64,000 nucleotides of DNA from positions 75,459,160-75,523,159 of the forward strand of contig OX104130.1 of the NCBI GenBank assembly GCA_944470555.2. The letters run 5' to 3'. This DNA comes from Heterobilharzia americana (lineage: Eukaryota; Platyhelminthes; Trematoda; Strigeidida; Schistosomatidae). Below the pieces are notes generated by a model. That model saw only the letters and a list, made by a program, of their open reading frames with translations, was not told where the DNA came from and searched no databases. This document shows positions 44,263 to 55,684 of this stretch, piece after piece. Every line of letters starts with the position of its first letter. Positions within the stretch are counted from its first letter, which is position 1. The position numbers and the translations under genes were made by a program.

Positions 44263-45356
44263 TCACGGCAGCCCATCTGCCAACAAGGTGTTTTGTAAGT
44301 GACTGAAGAGTTATGATTCTAGGCATATGTGTGTATGCGTACCTGACCTCTTTGATTGCTTCTTTAAGACGTGGGAAAACAAAATATTTCGATGTTGAAC
44401 ATCAGATGTTCCACGTTTTTCAACTGAATAAATTGATATGCATCAGAACTACACATATGATGTACTCATGACTATTAGAAGTATAGTTGTACTCGCTAGA
44501 TAACACTGTATAAAGATTGTATACTCCATCAACTGCTGTTAACAATGATATAACAGAAGATTAGAGAAGGTCAAAATGTAAATGAATCCGTTATAGAAGT
44601 TTTTGAACTGTAGAGATGAGTTAATTCGATTCAGTAAATGTAGTAGTGAGAAACTGTTAACTTTAAACAGAAAACTTACTAATTGTTGAAAAAGATAGGA
44701 TTCTCATTTTTCCCTATTCTAATTAAGAAAATTCTGGTGTATCAACCACTTCGTCGCCTAGTTGAAAGATTTTACCGTAATCTATAATTGTATACTAAGC
44801 AATTACTAGCCATCATAATACATTTAATGATGAAATTGTATTGTCCAACTTTATTTCTTAATTCATCAGACAACAATGAACACTTTACTTAATAATTGAA
44901 GTAAAATGAAATTCTAGATATTTAGCTACTGTAAACCAGAATTTAAAAAATCCATTCAGACAACAGATTTCTGCGAGTTCTGCCTTACTGTTTACACAAC
45001 ATAGAAGAGTATTGAAGTAGGGTTTTCATGGTATTCACTGCTTGAATTTTAAGTCACTTAGGTGTGAAGCTAAACAAACATATTCTCCTTTTTTTGAGAT
45101 ATTTAAGGGAAAGAATAACCAATTAAAACTCAAGACTATACAAAGTTGAGATATCTTTGAGTCAGTTATATTTCTTGACTGGTATCCTATTGATTATTTA
45201 TCATGAGTAGCATTTAGTAAATGAGTAAACATAAATAATAAATTAGGTGGTCCACTTACTTATACTTATCTTTGTAGATTTAACTCCCTAAATCATACAT
45301 TATGAAAGAGATAAGAGCTTTTTTCAACATAAAGGATATGATATGAACAATGACCT

Positions 45357-45360
<4 letters not shown>
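44263..45360. other. No recognised feature
   Basis: AT-rich DNA without assigned motifs. Confidence 0.4.

Positions 45361-45393
<33 letters not shown>
45361..45393. repeat. (AT)n microsatellite
   Basis: About 33 bp of AT dinucleotide. Confidence 0.95.
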
Positions 45394-45394
<1 letters not shown>

Positions 45395-45807
45395 GCTTGA
45401 ACTTTAAGCTTGAGGTTCCGCCTCTTCATGATCGTTGACCTTCTGAATAAATAGAAAATGTGGTGAGACAACAGAAAGTGTATTGCAACATCAAAACTAC
45501 ATAGAAAATACAAAGGTTTATATATATTTACACTGGCCTTGGTTATTTCAAGGTCGTTCCAGATTTGAATGCGCAGTTGATTTTTCATCCCTTCAACAAA
45601 TCTGGTATTTATAGCTTGGTTCATATGCTTTCGCCTAAAACTTCAATGCAACATTATTAGTTGTAGAAAGCTCTATGGATTTAGAGCTTTAGATGGAGAT
45701 TATAGCAATCTAATTTGACACCATAACACGTCTGACAATATAAATGGTCCATTTACTATTTAAACGAAATCTCAGCTCGGATATATATATGGCCTGTTGG
45801 AAACTTA
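45394..45807. other. No recognised feature
   Basis: A minus-strand open stretch begins MNQAINTRFVEGMKNQLRIQ (from 45624) and ends in the AT tract. It could be a transposon scrap, but no family was recognised. Confidence 0.3.
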
Positions 45808-45975
45808 CCAACTTGTATCATCCGTCGCGCCGACTAGCAAGATATCCGACTGTCTGTTAAAGCAGAAGTATACTGTGCCACAGTGCGTTTTGTTCTATGA
45901 TACGGCTGTGAGACATTGTCACTGGAAGTAGAATGTATGAAGAGGCTATATGTTTTCAGATAAAACAATAACTGA
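45808..45975 (+). mobile_element. Second non-LTR family, relic after the RT domain
   Basis: In broken frames: NLYHPSRR, DIRLSVKAEVYCATVRFVL, then YGCETLSLEVECMKRLYVF. This matches the segment after the reverse transcriptase in many schistosome non-LTR elements (KGRVYCAAVRSVLLYGCETW-like). It may belong to the family seen at 28.1 kb. Confidence 0.6.
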
Positions 45976-46177
45976 AATAGAACATCTTCTTTAGAGAAGA
46001 CGAAACTATAATACAAGGGATACCTCGCAGCCGGAGCTCTCTGCTCCATTAGAATATTCACTCAAAACATTAGGAATAAATGAAACCACTCAGCAAGAAA
46101 TATTGCAAGCAATCATACCACCAATCAGACAGAAGGAAGATTACATTTTACTTACTACTAAGAAACAGGAAGTATTA

Positions 46178-46580
46178 TTTATTATTATTATATTATTAGT
46201 CCCTTGGGTTCCTAGTGGAACATAGGGCTTCACTAGCACGTCTCCAGTGAACTCTGTTCTCTGAGATCTTTTGAACCTGGTCCCACGACAGCTCACAACC
46301 TCTCATTTCCTCCTCGTACGACCTCCTCCATGTCACCCTCGGACGTCCAACTCGTCGCTTACCATGGGGATTCCACTCGAGGGCCTGGCCTGACGCGTGA
46401 TGTCCTCAGTCGGCCTTCTCAGTGCATGCCCAATCCATCTCCACTTCTTCCTGCATATTTGTTGAGTGATAGGTTCTTTGTAGGTTCGTTCCCAGAGCTG
46501 CTTGTTGCTTATTCTTTCTGGCCATTTGATCTTCAGTAGCGAGCATAAGCAGTTGTTGATGAATGTCTGTAGTTTATTGG
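46178..46580 (-). mobile_element. RTE/SR2-like element, 3' end
   Basis: A ~400-bp minus-strand 5'-truncated copy: ATT-rich tail, CCCTTGGGTTCCTAGTGGAA, and the reverse complement of the WRWIGHALRRPTED segment. It closely resembles the 23.8-kb copy. A probable target-site duplication reads GGAAGTATTA (46168-46177) and GGAAGCATTA (46579-46588), one mismatch; the right copy overlaps element sequence by a few bases. Confidence 0.82.
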
Positions 46581-46588
46581 AAGCATTA

Positions 46589-46924
46589 AAAGACTGAAAA
46601 ATGAGTAAGACTTAGTTATAATCTCAGCAAAATAAAGGATTCACCAATGTCGTTATGGACAAATAAAATCAGAGGACTAAATCATGGATGAAAATGTATC
46701 TCAACAACTTGAAACAACCTCTATCCAAAATTATGGCAAACAGAACATCAGAACCTTGAACAATCTCATCAAAGAAAGAGAACCAACAAAGTAAGACAAA
46801 TAGCAAGTGAAATCCGATGAAACATTCCTTCCTTAGTTTGACGGCAGAAAAAAAACTCCAAAAAATGGACATCCTTCTTTGACCAGTGGTATCACTTACA
46901 TGGACCCTAACTTGCAACCTATCC
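46589..46924. other. No recognised feature
   Basis: Short AT-rich spacer between an RTE and a PLE. Confidence 0.35.
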
Positions 46925-47275
46925 TAAGATTCTTTGAGGAGATTACAACACACTGTGGAACCATGCCGACACTCCACCAGACTGCTGAAAGAATCCTTAT
47001 GAAGGATTAAAGGCACTGATAAAGAAAAGGAAGGATCAATGGTGTCTTTCGACATCATAACACCATACATATCACTCACTCATGAACACTGTGTCTCTCC
47101 TTCTTACTGAAAACACGAGTCTTTCAGAATGCTCAAATATTCAATGTTCACGCTTGATGGAATTAAGTGATCTGATCTTTGTTTGACAATATACTTCCAA
47201 TTTAATGGCAAGATATAATAACAGATGTAAAGAACTGCAATAGGATCATCCAAATCCAGATTAATTGCAGAAGCA

Positions 47276-47638
47276 GTGATGCAGAGGCTGGAAACCACCA
47301 TTTTACCTGTGATCGAACCAAAAATTTGGATCCACAAGGTGGAAAATACTTTTGTTACCATTAAAAATGATTTAGAAAACACTTGCAGTTTGATCAACAA
47401 CGTTTCCAATAACATCAAATTCACCATGGAGAAGGAGCCAAACAACCAAATGACATTCTTGGATGCTGTAATCATTACAATCGATGTTGAAAAGTTAGAA
47501 AGCCAATTACATGGAAAGTCAATGCATACTAATCAAATCCTTGACTATAGTAGCAATGACCAAACAACACAAAATCGATTGCGTACAAACTCTATTGTAA
47601 GGAGCGAGAACACACTACAGTACAACAACTTCAGGTAG
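47276..47638 (+). pseudogene. PLE reverse transcriptase piece, catalytic Asp lost
   Basis: A 120-codon stretch aligned with the YLDD segment of the 3.9-kb copy (MQRLETTILPVIEPKIWI). The YxDD box reads HKVEN, so both catalytic aspartates are gone. FTMEKEPNNQMTFLD follows, then a frameshifted tail. Confidence 0.7.
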
Positions 47639-48341
47639 AAATGAAAAACGTTGTCTGACACTTATCTTAAAGGAGAATGGTTACTCATAAAACTTCATCA
47701 GAAGACTCCTATTCTGTTCATTATCATCTGAAAAGCAACCCACGGAGATCAGCAAACAGATCATTCTACCACACATCAAGAAAATATCAGTGATCACAAC
47801 AAGATTACTGAAACCACTTACACGTGGTGGGGCTCACAAAGCAATAAATTCCCTTCAATTCTTATTGTGCATACCAAAAGACGCGACAGTCAAAGAAGAC
47901 AAACCAAATATTATTTATAAAATCAAATGCAATAACTGTAATCAACATCACATTGGACGAAGTGATCACCGTTTTCACCGTCGTTTACAAGGACACTAAC
48001 TTGACGACATTTCATAGCTCATTTCAGTGCACATGGACAACTATAAACGAATTTAATTTTGACAGTGTAGAAATGTTGGACAGAGAGAGGAAGCACGAAG
48101 AATATCAGTGAATTCCCAGAAGCTTGACATTCAGGTCAATCAGCAATCAACAGATGTATAGACATAGACCCAATCTATCAATCAAGTAGAAAAACGATAA
48201 GCAACAGAAAGGTGAGAGTTCAAACTGAGGAACAGGCAACAAGAAAATCTCGGCAGTTATTGACACAACAATCAAAAGAAATACTCAGTCACAAACCAGC
48301 TCGTCAGGGTAAGCTACTAATTCACTAACGGAGAGATATTG

Positions 48342-48402
48342 ACAACTCGATTCATATTAAAGTCAGCGCAAATGATATTGTCTATGAAGACAATGAAAGC
48401 TC
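48342..48402 (+). ncRNA. Dead hammerhead-like core in PLE terminus
   Basis: Stem II ATTGTC/GACAAT around loop TATGAA is perfectly paired and is followed by GAAAGCTC. The CTGATGA segment has decayed to CAAATGA. Confidence 0.45.
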
Positions 48403-48605
48403 TCAGATGTAGTCACCTAGCTCAGAGATCATAACGCAACGAACACCAAAGAACACACTTCAGAATACTTCAGGGTCCCAATTTACTACATCTCTTTAAA
48501 AAAATTTTCTAATTCTTGTCCAGGATGAATGAACTAGACTTATTCTATCGCCGCTTGAAACTTGACTCTGAAAACTGATATATTCTTCACTTGACAGCTA
48601 ACAAT

Positions 48606-48745
48606 GGAATCTAGGATATCTGTTTCCTCCTATTTGGTGTCCATCAGCTGCATAGAAGTTTAATCCAGTGAGCGATGTTGTTCCAACTTAAAATCGAACT
48701 TAGCACTCATCCCTGGATTTTTACAGAAAAATACGCTCAGAACTT
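48606..48745 (-). repeat. Decayed SINE with hammerhead remnant
   Basis: On the minus strand: ATGCAGCTGATGGACACC, then AAATAGGAGGAAACAGATAT. The core reads CTGATGG (A9 to G), stem II is weakened, and GAAA is kept. The tRNA-like head is degenerate. Confidence 0.55.
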
Positions 48746-48884
48746 CTAGTTACTGATGGTACATATCCCAAACCCTTGAACTTATTCTTTGTATAATCAG
48801 TTTGTTAAATAACTAAGCGGAATTCGGACGGTTAAAATAGTTTGTCTGTCTGTCCTGAATCAAGCACACCAGATATGATATATT

Positions 48885-50848
48885 TTATTTTTCCATTGAG
48901 TTCCTAGTGGAATACAGGGCTTCGTCAGCACGTAGCGATTTCACCCTCTTCTCTGCAGTTTTCTCAAACAAATTTCACCACTGCCCAGAAACTGCCATTT
49001 CTTCCTCACACCACCTCCCCCATGTCAACCTCCACTCAGACGCCCAACTCGTCGTTTCCCATGCGACTTCCACTTGATAGTCTGGCAAGTGATGTCTCCG
49101 AATGGTCTTCTCAGTATACACTCAATCCAATTCAATCCATCTCCACTTTCTTCTGCTTATTTCTTGGCCTATGGGTTCTTCATTCGTTGGTTCGTTGTCA
49201 GCCAGCCAGCCAGCCAAGCAGCCAGCGTTCCTTGTTGCTCATTCTTATTATTCTGGCCATCTGATTGGATCCTCAGTTTCCAGTGAGCTAGATTAGGTGG
49301 CAGCTGTTGATGACGTATATATGCAGTTTGTTGCAAATGCTTTTCGTAACACGCCAAGCCTCTCAACCATCACATAGAACCACTGACTTCACTCACATTA
49401 GTGTTGAGAATCCGGATGTTGTTCACGCTTTATGCTGAGTGGAGTGGAGTGGAGTAGATCTCCATACTGATTTCAGATTGATGAAGGAAGGCCTGTCTTG
49501 CTGTCTTTCCTATCCTGGCTGACTTTGATATCCTCATCTGTGCCTGTGCCGCGTGTAGTTGAAACGATGCTGCCTAAGTAAGTAAGTAGGTGAAAGAGGC
49601 TACTTCCTTTAGATTCCTCCTGTTCATGGTGATTGGTGTCGCTTAAAGTCCTATCTTCGCTGCCCCGCCTCGCCTCACCTCTTCTGTCAACTTATTGGTT
49701 TTGGTCAGTAGATCTTCAATCTTGTGCGACATTAGACAAAAATCAACATCATCATCATTGGCGAAATCAAAATCTTTTACAGTCTCTTTATCGCTCAAAC
49801 GACGTATGCCCATCTTCACAGTTTGCTGCACGATCCAGTCCACCACAATCAGGAGGATCATCGGTGATAGTAGGCAGCGTTGTCTTACTCCTTCCTGTCT
49901 TCACTTCTAAGGCGTCATTGAGCTGAGCTCTCCATTGTGAGTCACTCCACTTGCAGCATCATACAACATATAGATGGTGTTGAATTTAGGTTCATAAAGG
50001 TTTGTGGCACTAAAACCGTAGTGTTCAACCAGTTGTCTGTCAAATTACTTCTCAGTCGACTCCTCGATCAAAGGCCTTTTCAAAGTGGATGAATTTGAGT
50101 AAAAGATCCGGTTGACAGCACTCTGTGCCCTGTTCCATGACGATGCGTAGTGTAGCGTTGCAACTTGATGTGCACATGATTTGTTCTTCCTGAAAGCAGC
50201 CAGTCAGCTGGTCCGTTCTGGTCCTAACTTTGAATCCAAAGCATTGTTCAGTCTTTCCAGGATGATGCGGCTTAATATTTTGCCTGCTTTGTGTAGACAG
50301 GGGTGGAGCATGATTCCTCGCCAGTTGTTGCAGAGACTTAGGTCTTCTTTTCTTTGAGTGTTTGACAAGGTAGCCCATCTTTCAATCGATGGGCTGGTAC
50401 CTTTCCTTCCTTTCTTCCAAACCTTCTTCAGTAGTGGCGTGAGCATGTCTAACATTGTTGTCTCTGCGTGCGTTTTCAGTGCTTCTGGGGAAATCCCATC
50501 TGGTCCTGCTGCTTTACTGGATTTCAGTAGCTTTATGGCGTTCAGGACCTCACTCCCTTTTTTGTCGGAGGGCTTGTGTTCACTGGTAATTCTGTAGCTG
50601 AGCTACTGGTGGTATTTCTGGACGAGTTGCAGATGCTGGTGGTGGTCGATTCAAAAATGTTTTTGAAGTGGTCAGCCTATGGTTTCCTTTGTTTCTTCAC
50701 TTTGATAATCAAGTTTCCTTCACTATCTTTCATTGGTTTCGCCTGTATTGGTCTCTTCCCAGATAGTAACCTGGTCATTTGATATAATGTTTTCAGGTCT
50801 CTCCTACCAGCAGCCTGTTCGACTTCAGCTGCAAGTGTGTGTGTGTAA
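48885..50848 (-). mobile_element. RTE/SR2-like element, ~2 kb (FANDD lineage)
   Basis: A minus-strand copy from the 3' tail (GAGTTCCTAGTGGAATACAG in plus orientation) through the C-terminus, the reverse transcriptase and the linker (PDGISPEALKT region near 50490), stopping near the start of that linker. The catalytic box reads FANDDDVDFC (~49,750-49,775). Open stretches are short (108 codons at 50378-50052, 83 at 50455-50204). An expanded CCAG repeat sits at ~49,200-49,225. No endonuclease part and no clear target-site duplication. Confidence 0.85.
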
Positions 50849-52268
50849 CAGTCTCGATGAACTGGTTCTAAAATCAGATACCAGCCTTCAGGTGTTTAAA
50901 TTACTTTAACCTCACTAAGTAGCATAGAAAATAAGCATTAGTGGTCTACAATAAAGAATCAATTAATGGTATATTTGCTTCAAAACGGAACTGCTTTTTC
51001 CACTGAGTGTGTTTAGTGCATGTGTTACATTCATTTCTTGTCTTGAGTCTTGCAGCTTATACGTAATCATTTTATTGATGCCTGACTCAAATCCATCGAC
51101 ATGTGTTCTATGATGCGCTCAGATGATTGTTATTCTGTCCATTCAATCCATTTGCTTTTGTAGGTATATAAAGCCTAGTAAAGGTAAACATATAAGGGAT
51201 TTCTATCCACTTTTGCTTCTTTTAAATAACAGCATGTGTTACATAGGAGTAATAAGCTTGTTGATAACAGTGTACTGCTTCAGCTTTTGATTGATATTCT
51301 ATGACGATCCGATCACTTTAGTGAATATTGATTTTTCTAAGTTCCCATCTCTTCATATCCTAATCTAGTTTCATTACAGTATTTCTCTATTAATTTTTGA
51401 GATCATTCATTTTCCTAAGAACGTTTCTTCTTCTTATTTTTTATCTGGTGAACACAACTTTATCTCGATGGTATACAGGAAGTAATATTATTGAACTCTA
51501 GTTGCAAATTCGCACGTTATATCTAAGATGGTTGAGACGACGCTCACTCCAAGTTTACTGTGAATAAATAAATTTCTTTGAATGACACCTGACACCAAGA
51601 ATTAGAGGGGATAAGTTCTTTCCAATTCTATCATGGGTTTCAGTCAACTTTGTTAAACAATGAGAAGAGTTCATTTCTATGATCCATACTGTTACATGAA
51701 AATAAAGATTTTCAGTAATAACCGTCAACTTCGTTCCCTAAACATATGTCAAATGGAACTGGTAATTACTAAATGCGTATTGTAACCTCATTTTTTTGAC
51801 GGTATAAATTATTTTATTCACTGAAACTGAACCTTTCATGTAGAAAAGATATGCATCTGTTAGAATTGTGTTTTTGATATGAAGACGATGAATAAATATG
51901 GGCTAAACGTAATGGACCACTTTGTGCAGCAAAGCTTTATTAAAATAAAACAATGGCTAATGTAGAACATTTAATTCATTGACGTTTATTTGTGGACGTC
52001 AAAGTATCTTTCAGGCAAATTTTAGCTAGTTCTTTAGAGTTTGTCATATACTTCATCAGTTCTTAAAGTTACTTACGTTGACCAGTTTTAAATTGATTGT
52101 GTTTTATGATGTTTGAACTCTTTCTGTTATCAATATGAGAACCATCATATTGTTTAACTGAGAATGAATAGTGCCGAAATATGATTCGCTTATGACATAT
52201 GATTGAAAAACTAAATAACTTTAAAGTTGTACCGATGGATTGCTAAAGCCTCGACTGTGTTTACATCT
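50849..52268. other. No recognised feature
   Basis: AT-rich spacer from an RTE to a PLE inverted repeat. Confidence 0.4.
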
Positions 52269-52502
52269 CGAATACACACTCCTATCGAAATGTTTAACTT
52301 CACTCAGTCAATGACTTGAAAAGAAGATTCTCATAGAGTAAACGTGACCAGAGATAATTAAATGCTCAATTATCGAGGTGTTGATGGCTTTGCACTGTCG
52401 TTTAGGCGGCTATGCAGGATAGTGTTCAGAGATGAGTTTTGATAGAACATGTTTTATGCGACCTATGTAACCAACTCCACAAGAGCAGGTGAATTTTTAA
52501 AC
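52269..52502 (-). repeat. PLE GIY-YIG inverted repeat, left arm (234 bp)
   Basis: Reverse complement of 52987-53220, same length, with only a few substitutions seen by eye (for example GACTGA against GATTGA). The minus strand reads KFTCSCGVGYIGRIKHVLSK and ISEHYPA, a GIY-YIG start. It continues the minus-strand PLE whose RT part is at 52976-52620. Confidence 0.85.
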
Positions 52503-52986
52503 AGATATGAAGGTAGCCCAAAGTAGTAGTTTACCCTTTGTACACCCTCGAACAGGTTATCGGTTGGAGAAAAAGATCTGAAGGTGAATAGTGCAGGTCT
52601 TCGTCAGTGCTTTACACAGTCAATTTTTCAGTATCTCTGCCAATGTATCTTCTTTGAATCCAGTATTCATGAACACTGTCTTCCTTGGAACCGTAGAAAT
52701 TTCCTTCTTGAAACTCTTAGGCTTCAAATTCCTCTCATTGAATCTTGGGAGATAGCCATTTTTGACTAAAACATTTCGAAGTAATTCCAGCTCCTCATCA
52801 ACCACATCATTCGTACAAATTCTTCTGTTTCGTGCGCACAGTGAAGGAATTAGATTTCTTTTGCTGACTAGAGGAACCCAGCTTTGAAAACAAGTATATT
52901 GACTATTCCAGGTTTGTTTCCCAAAAACCGATTTCGTTGGAGAATTATCACATAGTTTCCTCAATAAAACCTCCACCTCTATGTGT
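52503..52986 (-). mobile_element. PLE linker and RT C-terminal part between inverted arms
   Basis: The 484-bp spacer. The minus-strand open stretch 52976-52620 (118 codons) reads LLRKLCDNSPTKSVFGKQTW, IPSLCARNRRICTNDVVDEE and VLVKNGYLPRFNE, the PLE segment between the RT core and GIY-YIG domain. Together with the left arm it forms an ordinary minus-strand PLE fragment; the right arm is the extra, inverted piece. Confidence 0.8.
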
Positions 52987-53220
52987 GTTTAAAAATTCAC
53001 CTGCTCTTGTGGAGTTGGTTACATAGGTCGCATAAAACATGTTCTATCAAAACTCATCTCTGAACACTATCCTGCATAGCCGCCTAAACGACAGTGCAAA
53101 GCCATCAACACCTCGATAATTGAGCATTTAATTATCTCTGGTCACTTTTACTCTATGAGAATCTTCTTTTCAAGTCATTGATTGAGTGAAGTTAAACATT
53201 TCGATAGGAGTGTGTATTCG
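52987..53220 (+). repeat. PLE GIY-YIG inverted repeat, right arm (234 bp)
   Basis: The plus strand reads MCV-stop-KFTCSCGVGYIGR from 52981, so the same TAA-like lesion (GTTTAAAAATTC) is present at the edge of both arms. Homology ends sharply at GTGTGTATTCG. Confidence 0.85.
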
Positions 53221-54172
53221 CCACCTCAATACAGCAGTCGTTTGAAACTGATTGGTAATATCTGCTGAATAAAATGTTTTATCTGCTCCACTTCCTTTCG
53301 TGCAACTTCCAATTTAATGAAATCCCCATATATATTAAACATATCCACCGATTAACTTCTCGCTGATGAAGTCCCCATTATGATCTCATGTAACATGTTT
53401 CATTATTCGTCAGCAGCTTATGAGAACCTAGTGAAATAAATCTTTAACAAGTAGTTCTGCTTAGCTTGTCACTGCTTCTGTTTTAAAACTACTTTGACAC
53501 TAACTTGCCTGATTTTTCATAGTGTACGATTTCTTTTCCAGACAAATGATAGTGAAATCTTTCTGAGCTTTTATGAGAGTTCTGTACTTTAACTTCTGAA
53601 GTACATAGTGTCACTTTAGATATTCAACTATGTGTTTCTCCCTATTCTCAGGGATTTCTCAACGTAAACTCTATTTAACGATAGATTTAAGTAGACTCAC
53701 AAACATCATCTATTTTCGATTGTTTGTCTTGCAGTTTGTCAAATTGACTGGCAGTTGTTTATAAATCTAAGATTATGATTTGCGGCTTAGTGTGCGATTT
53801 GGTATATCTGGTGTCAACCCCATAAATGAGGTTTATTATTCGTTGATCTGAGGAAACGGTGACGTTCTACCTATAGGGAATTTCACTACAGTTACCAGGC
53901 TTTGTGCTAATTCCCTGAAAGCAATGTTACTAGTTTCAAGGCAACAGACAAGTTTCTGTTGGTCATGTTATGAGTTTTTAATGAGGCAGCTGGGTAAACC
54001 ACCTTTAAATCTTAAGTGGCTGGTACATACTCCAAAGCAGGATAACTGGTAAAGTAATTCTACTACCAAAAAAAAATTGTCTATAACTGCATCTATGGCT
54101 AACCTCTACGCAGATGGTACTTGCTGTGACCTTCTATGCCTCATCTTATACCTTACAGATTTACAGCGGAAT
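53221..54172. other. No recognised feature
   Basis: AT-rich DNA; the first ~100 bp may be further PLE sequence. Confidence 0.35.
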
Positions 54173-54184
54173 GAGCAGTGATCC

Positions 54185-54233
<49 letters not shown>
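54185..54233. repeat. (ATT)n tract, expanded RTE tail
   Basis: About 16 TTA/ATT units at the 3' end of the element, longer than the tails of other copies. Confidence 0.95.
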
Positions 54234-54417
54234 TGTCCCTTGGGTTACTAGAGGAACATACGGTTTCAGTCGCACGTCTCCATTCCACTCTGTTCTCTGA
54301 AATCTTTTGAAACTGGCTCCACGACAGCCCATAACATCTCATTTCTTCCTCGCACGATCTCCTCCATGTCACCCTCACCTCCAACGCCCAACTCGTCACT
54401 TCCCATCGGGGTTCCAC
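54229..54417 (-). pseudogene. RTE C-terminal end
   Basis: A 62-codon stretch with VTWRRSCEEEMRCYGLSWSQ and ENRVEWRRATETVCSSSNPR, the very C-terminus of the RTE protein, conserved across copies. It ends at the stop just before the ATT tail. Confidence 0.75.
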
Positions 54418-54685
54418 TCGAGTGCCTGGCCTGGCGCCTGATGTCCGCAGTCGGCCTTCTCAGTGTATGCTCAGTCCATCTACACTTCCTTCTGCATATT
54501 TGCTAAGCGATGGGTTCTTGGTTGGTTGGTTGCCAGAGTTCCTTGTTGCTTATTCACGTTATTCTGGCCATCTGATCTTCAGTAACCAGCCAGCGTAGGC
54601 AGTTGTTGATGAATGTCTGCAGTTTGTTGGAAATCCCTTTCATAAAGCGCCAAGTCTCTGAGCCACACAGAAGCACTGACGTGGC

Positions 54686-54952
54686 CTAACTGGTGTTGAG
54701 AATCCGGATCTTGTTCCACATGCTGAGTGCAGAAGATCTGCGCACTGGTTTCAGGTTGAAGAAGTCTTTTCTTGCTGTCTTTTCGATCCTGGTTTTGACA
54801 TCCTCATATGTGCTGCCACCGCCTGTAGTTGAAACGATTCTGCCTAGATAGATGAAAGAGGATACTTCTTTTAAGTTCCTTCCGTTGATGGTGATTGGAA
54901 CTTGTTGTTGTTGGTTGGGTGTCTTCATCACCTCTGTCTTCTCCACATTCAC
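54686..54952 (-). pseudogene. RTE segment after the reverse transcriptase
   Basis: An 88-codon stretch, MNVEKTEVMKTPNQQQQVP then SFIYLGRIVSTTGGGST and LKPVRRSSALSMWNKIRI. It continues from the RT frame by a frameshift near 54,950. Confidence 0.75.
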
Positions 54953-55629
54953 TTGAAGTCCCGTCTTCGCTGCCTCACCTCTTCTGTGAACTTCTTAGTT
55001 TTCACCTGTAGATCTTCAAGTTTCTGTGACGTTAGATATAATTCATCGGTGAAATCCAAATTTTCTAGGTTCTTTTCCGCGGTCCGGCCTATGCCCCTCT
55101 TCTCACAGCTCCTCACTGTTTGTTTTGTGATCCAGTCGACCATAATCAGGAATATCATGGGTGATAGTAGACAGCCTTGTTTCACTCCTATCTTTACTTC
55201 AAAAGCAACTCTGAGTTTCCCATTGTGAATTACTTGGCATGTCGAGTCTTCATATAGTTGTTGATTGAGGTTGAAGAAGGTTTTTGGTATTCCGTAGTGT
55301 TGAAGCAGTTTAAAAATTACTTCTATGTCGACGCTGCTGAAGGCCTTTTCAAAGTCGATGAAGTTGAGGCAGAGGGTTGACTGCCATTCTATACTCTGTT
55401 CTATGATGATGCGAAGCGTTGCAATTCGGTCCCTACATGATTTGTACTTCCTGAATCCAGTCAGCCTGTTCCGGTAGTAATTTTGAATCCAGCGCATCTT
55501 TTTGGTCTCTCCAGGATGATGCAGCTTAATATTTTGCTTCGGATGGACAGGAGCATGATTCCGCGCCAGTTCTTGCGAAGATTTAGGCCACCCTTCTTTG
55601 GGAGTTTGACAAGGTAGCCCTTCTTCCAA
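54949..55629 (-). pseudogene. RTE reverse transcriptase domain
   Basis: A 226-codon stretch. LTGFRKYKSCRDRIATLR (57-73) is the N-terminal palm, NFIDFEKAFSSVD (89-101) is motif A with catalytic Asp 92, and GVKQGCLLSP (148-157) is motif B. LDFTDELYL (191-199) is motif C, where the usual FADD is FTDE; the second Asp is Glu. The enzyme would copy element RNA at a nicked site, but the motif C changes and frameshifts argue against function. Confidence 0.85.
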
Positions 55630-55684
55630 TCAATCGCCAGGTACTTTTCTTTCCTTGCAAACCTTTTGCAATGGTGGTGTGAGC

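Larger units (their letters stand above)
46925..48445 (+). mobile_element. Penelope-like element, relative of the 3.4-kb copy
   Basis: Broken frames give RT motif A (MVSFDIITPYIS, ~47040-47075), the motif B region (YFQFNGKI, ~47196), a ruined active site (IWIHKVENTFVTIK in place of IRYVDDTFV, ~47325-47370), the linker (TTRLLKPLTRGGAHK) and the GIY-YIG start IIYKIKCNNCNQHHIGRSD (~47910). It ends with the terminal repeat: GACAATGAAAGCTC, then CTAGCTCAGAGATC (~48390-48430). No left inverted terminus was found. Confidence 0.78.

Noticed and set aside
45355..45624. 89-codon minus frame ending in an IYIYIY run as a gene
   Set aside because: The tail is translation of an AT microsatellite and no family motif was found.
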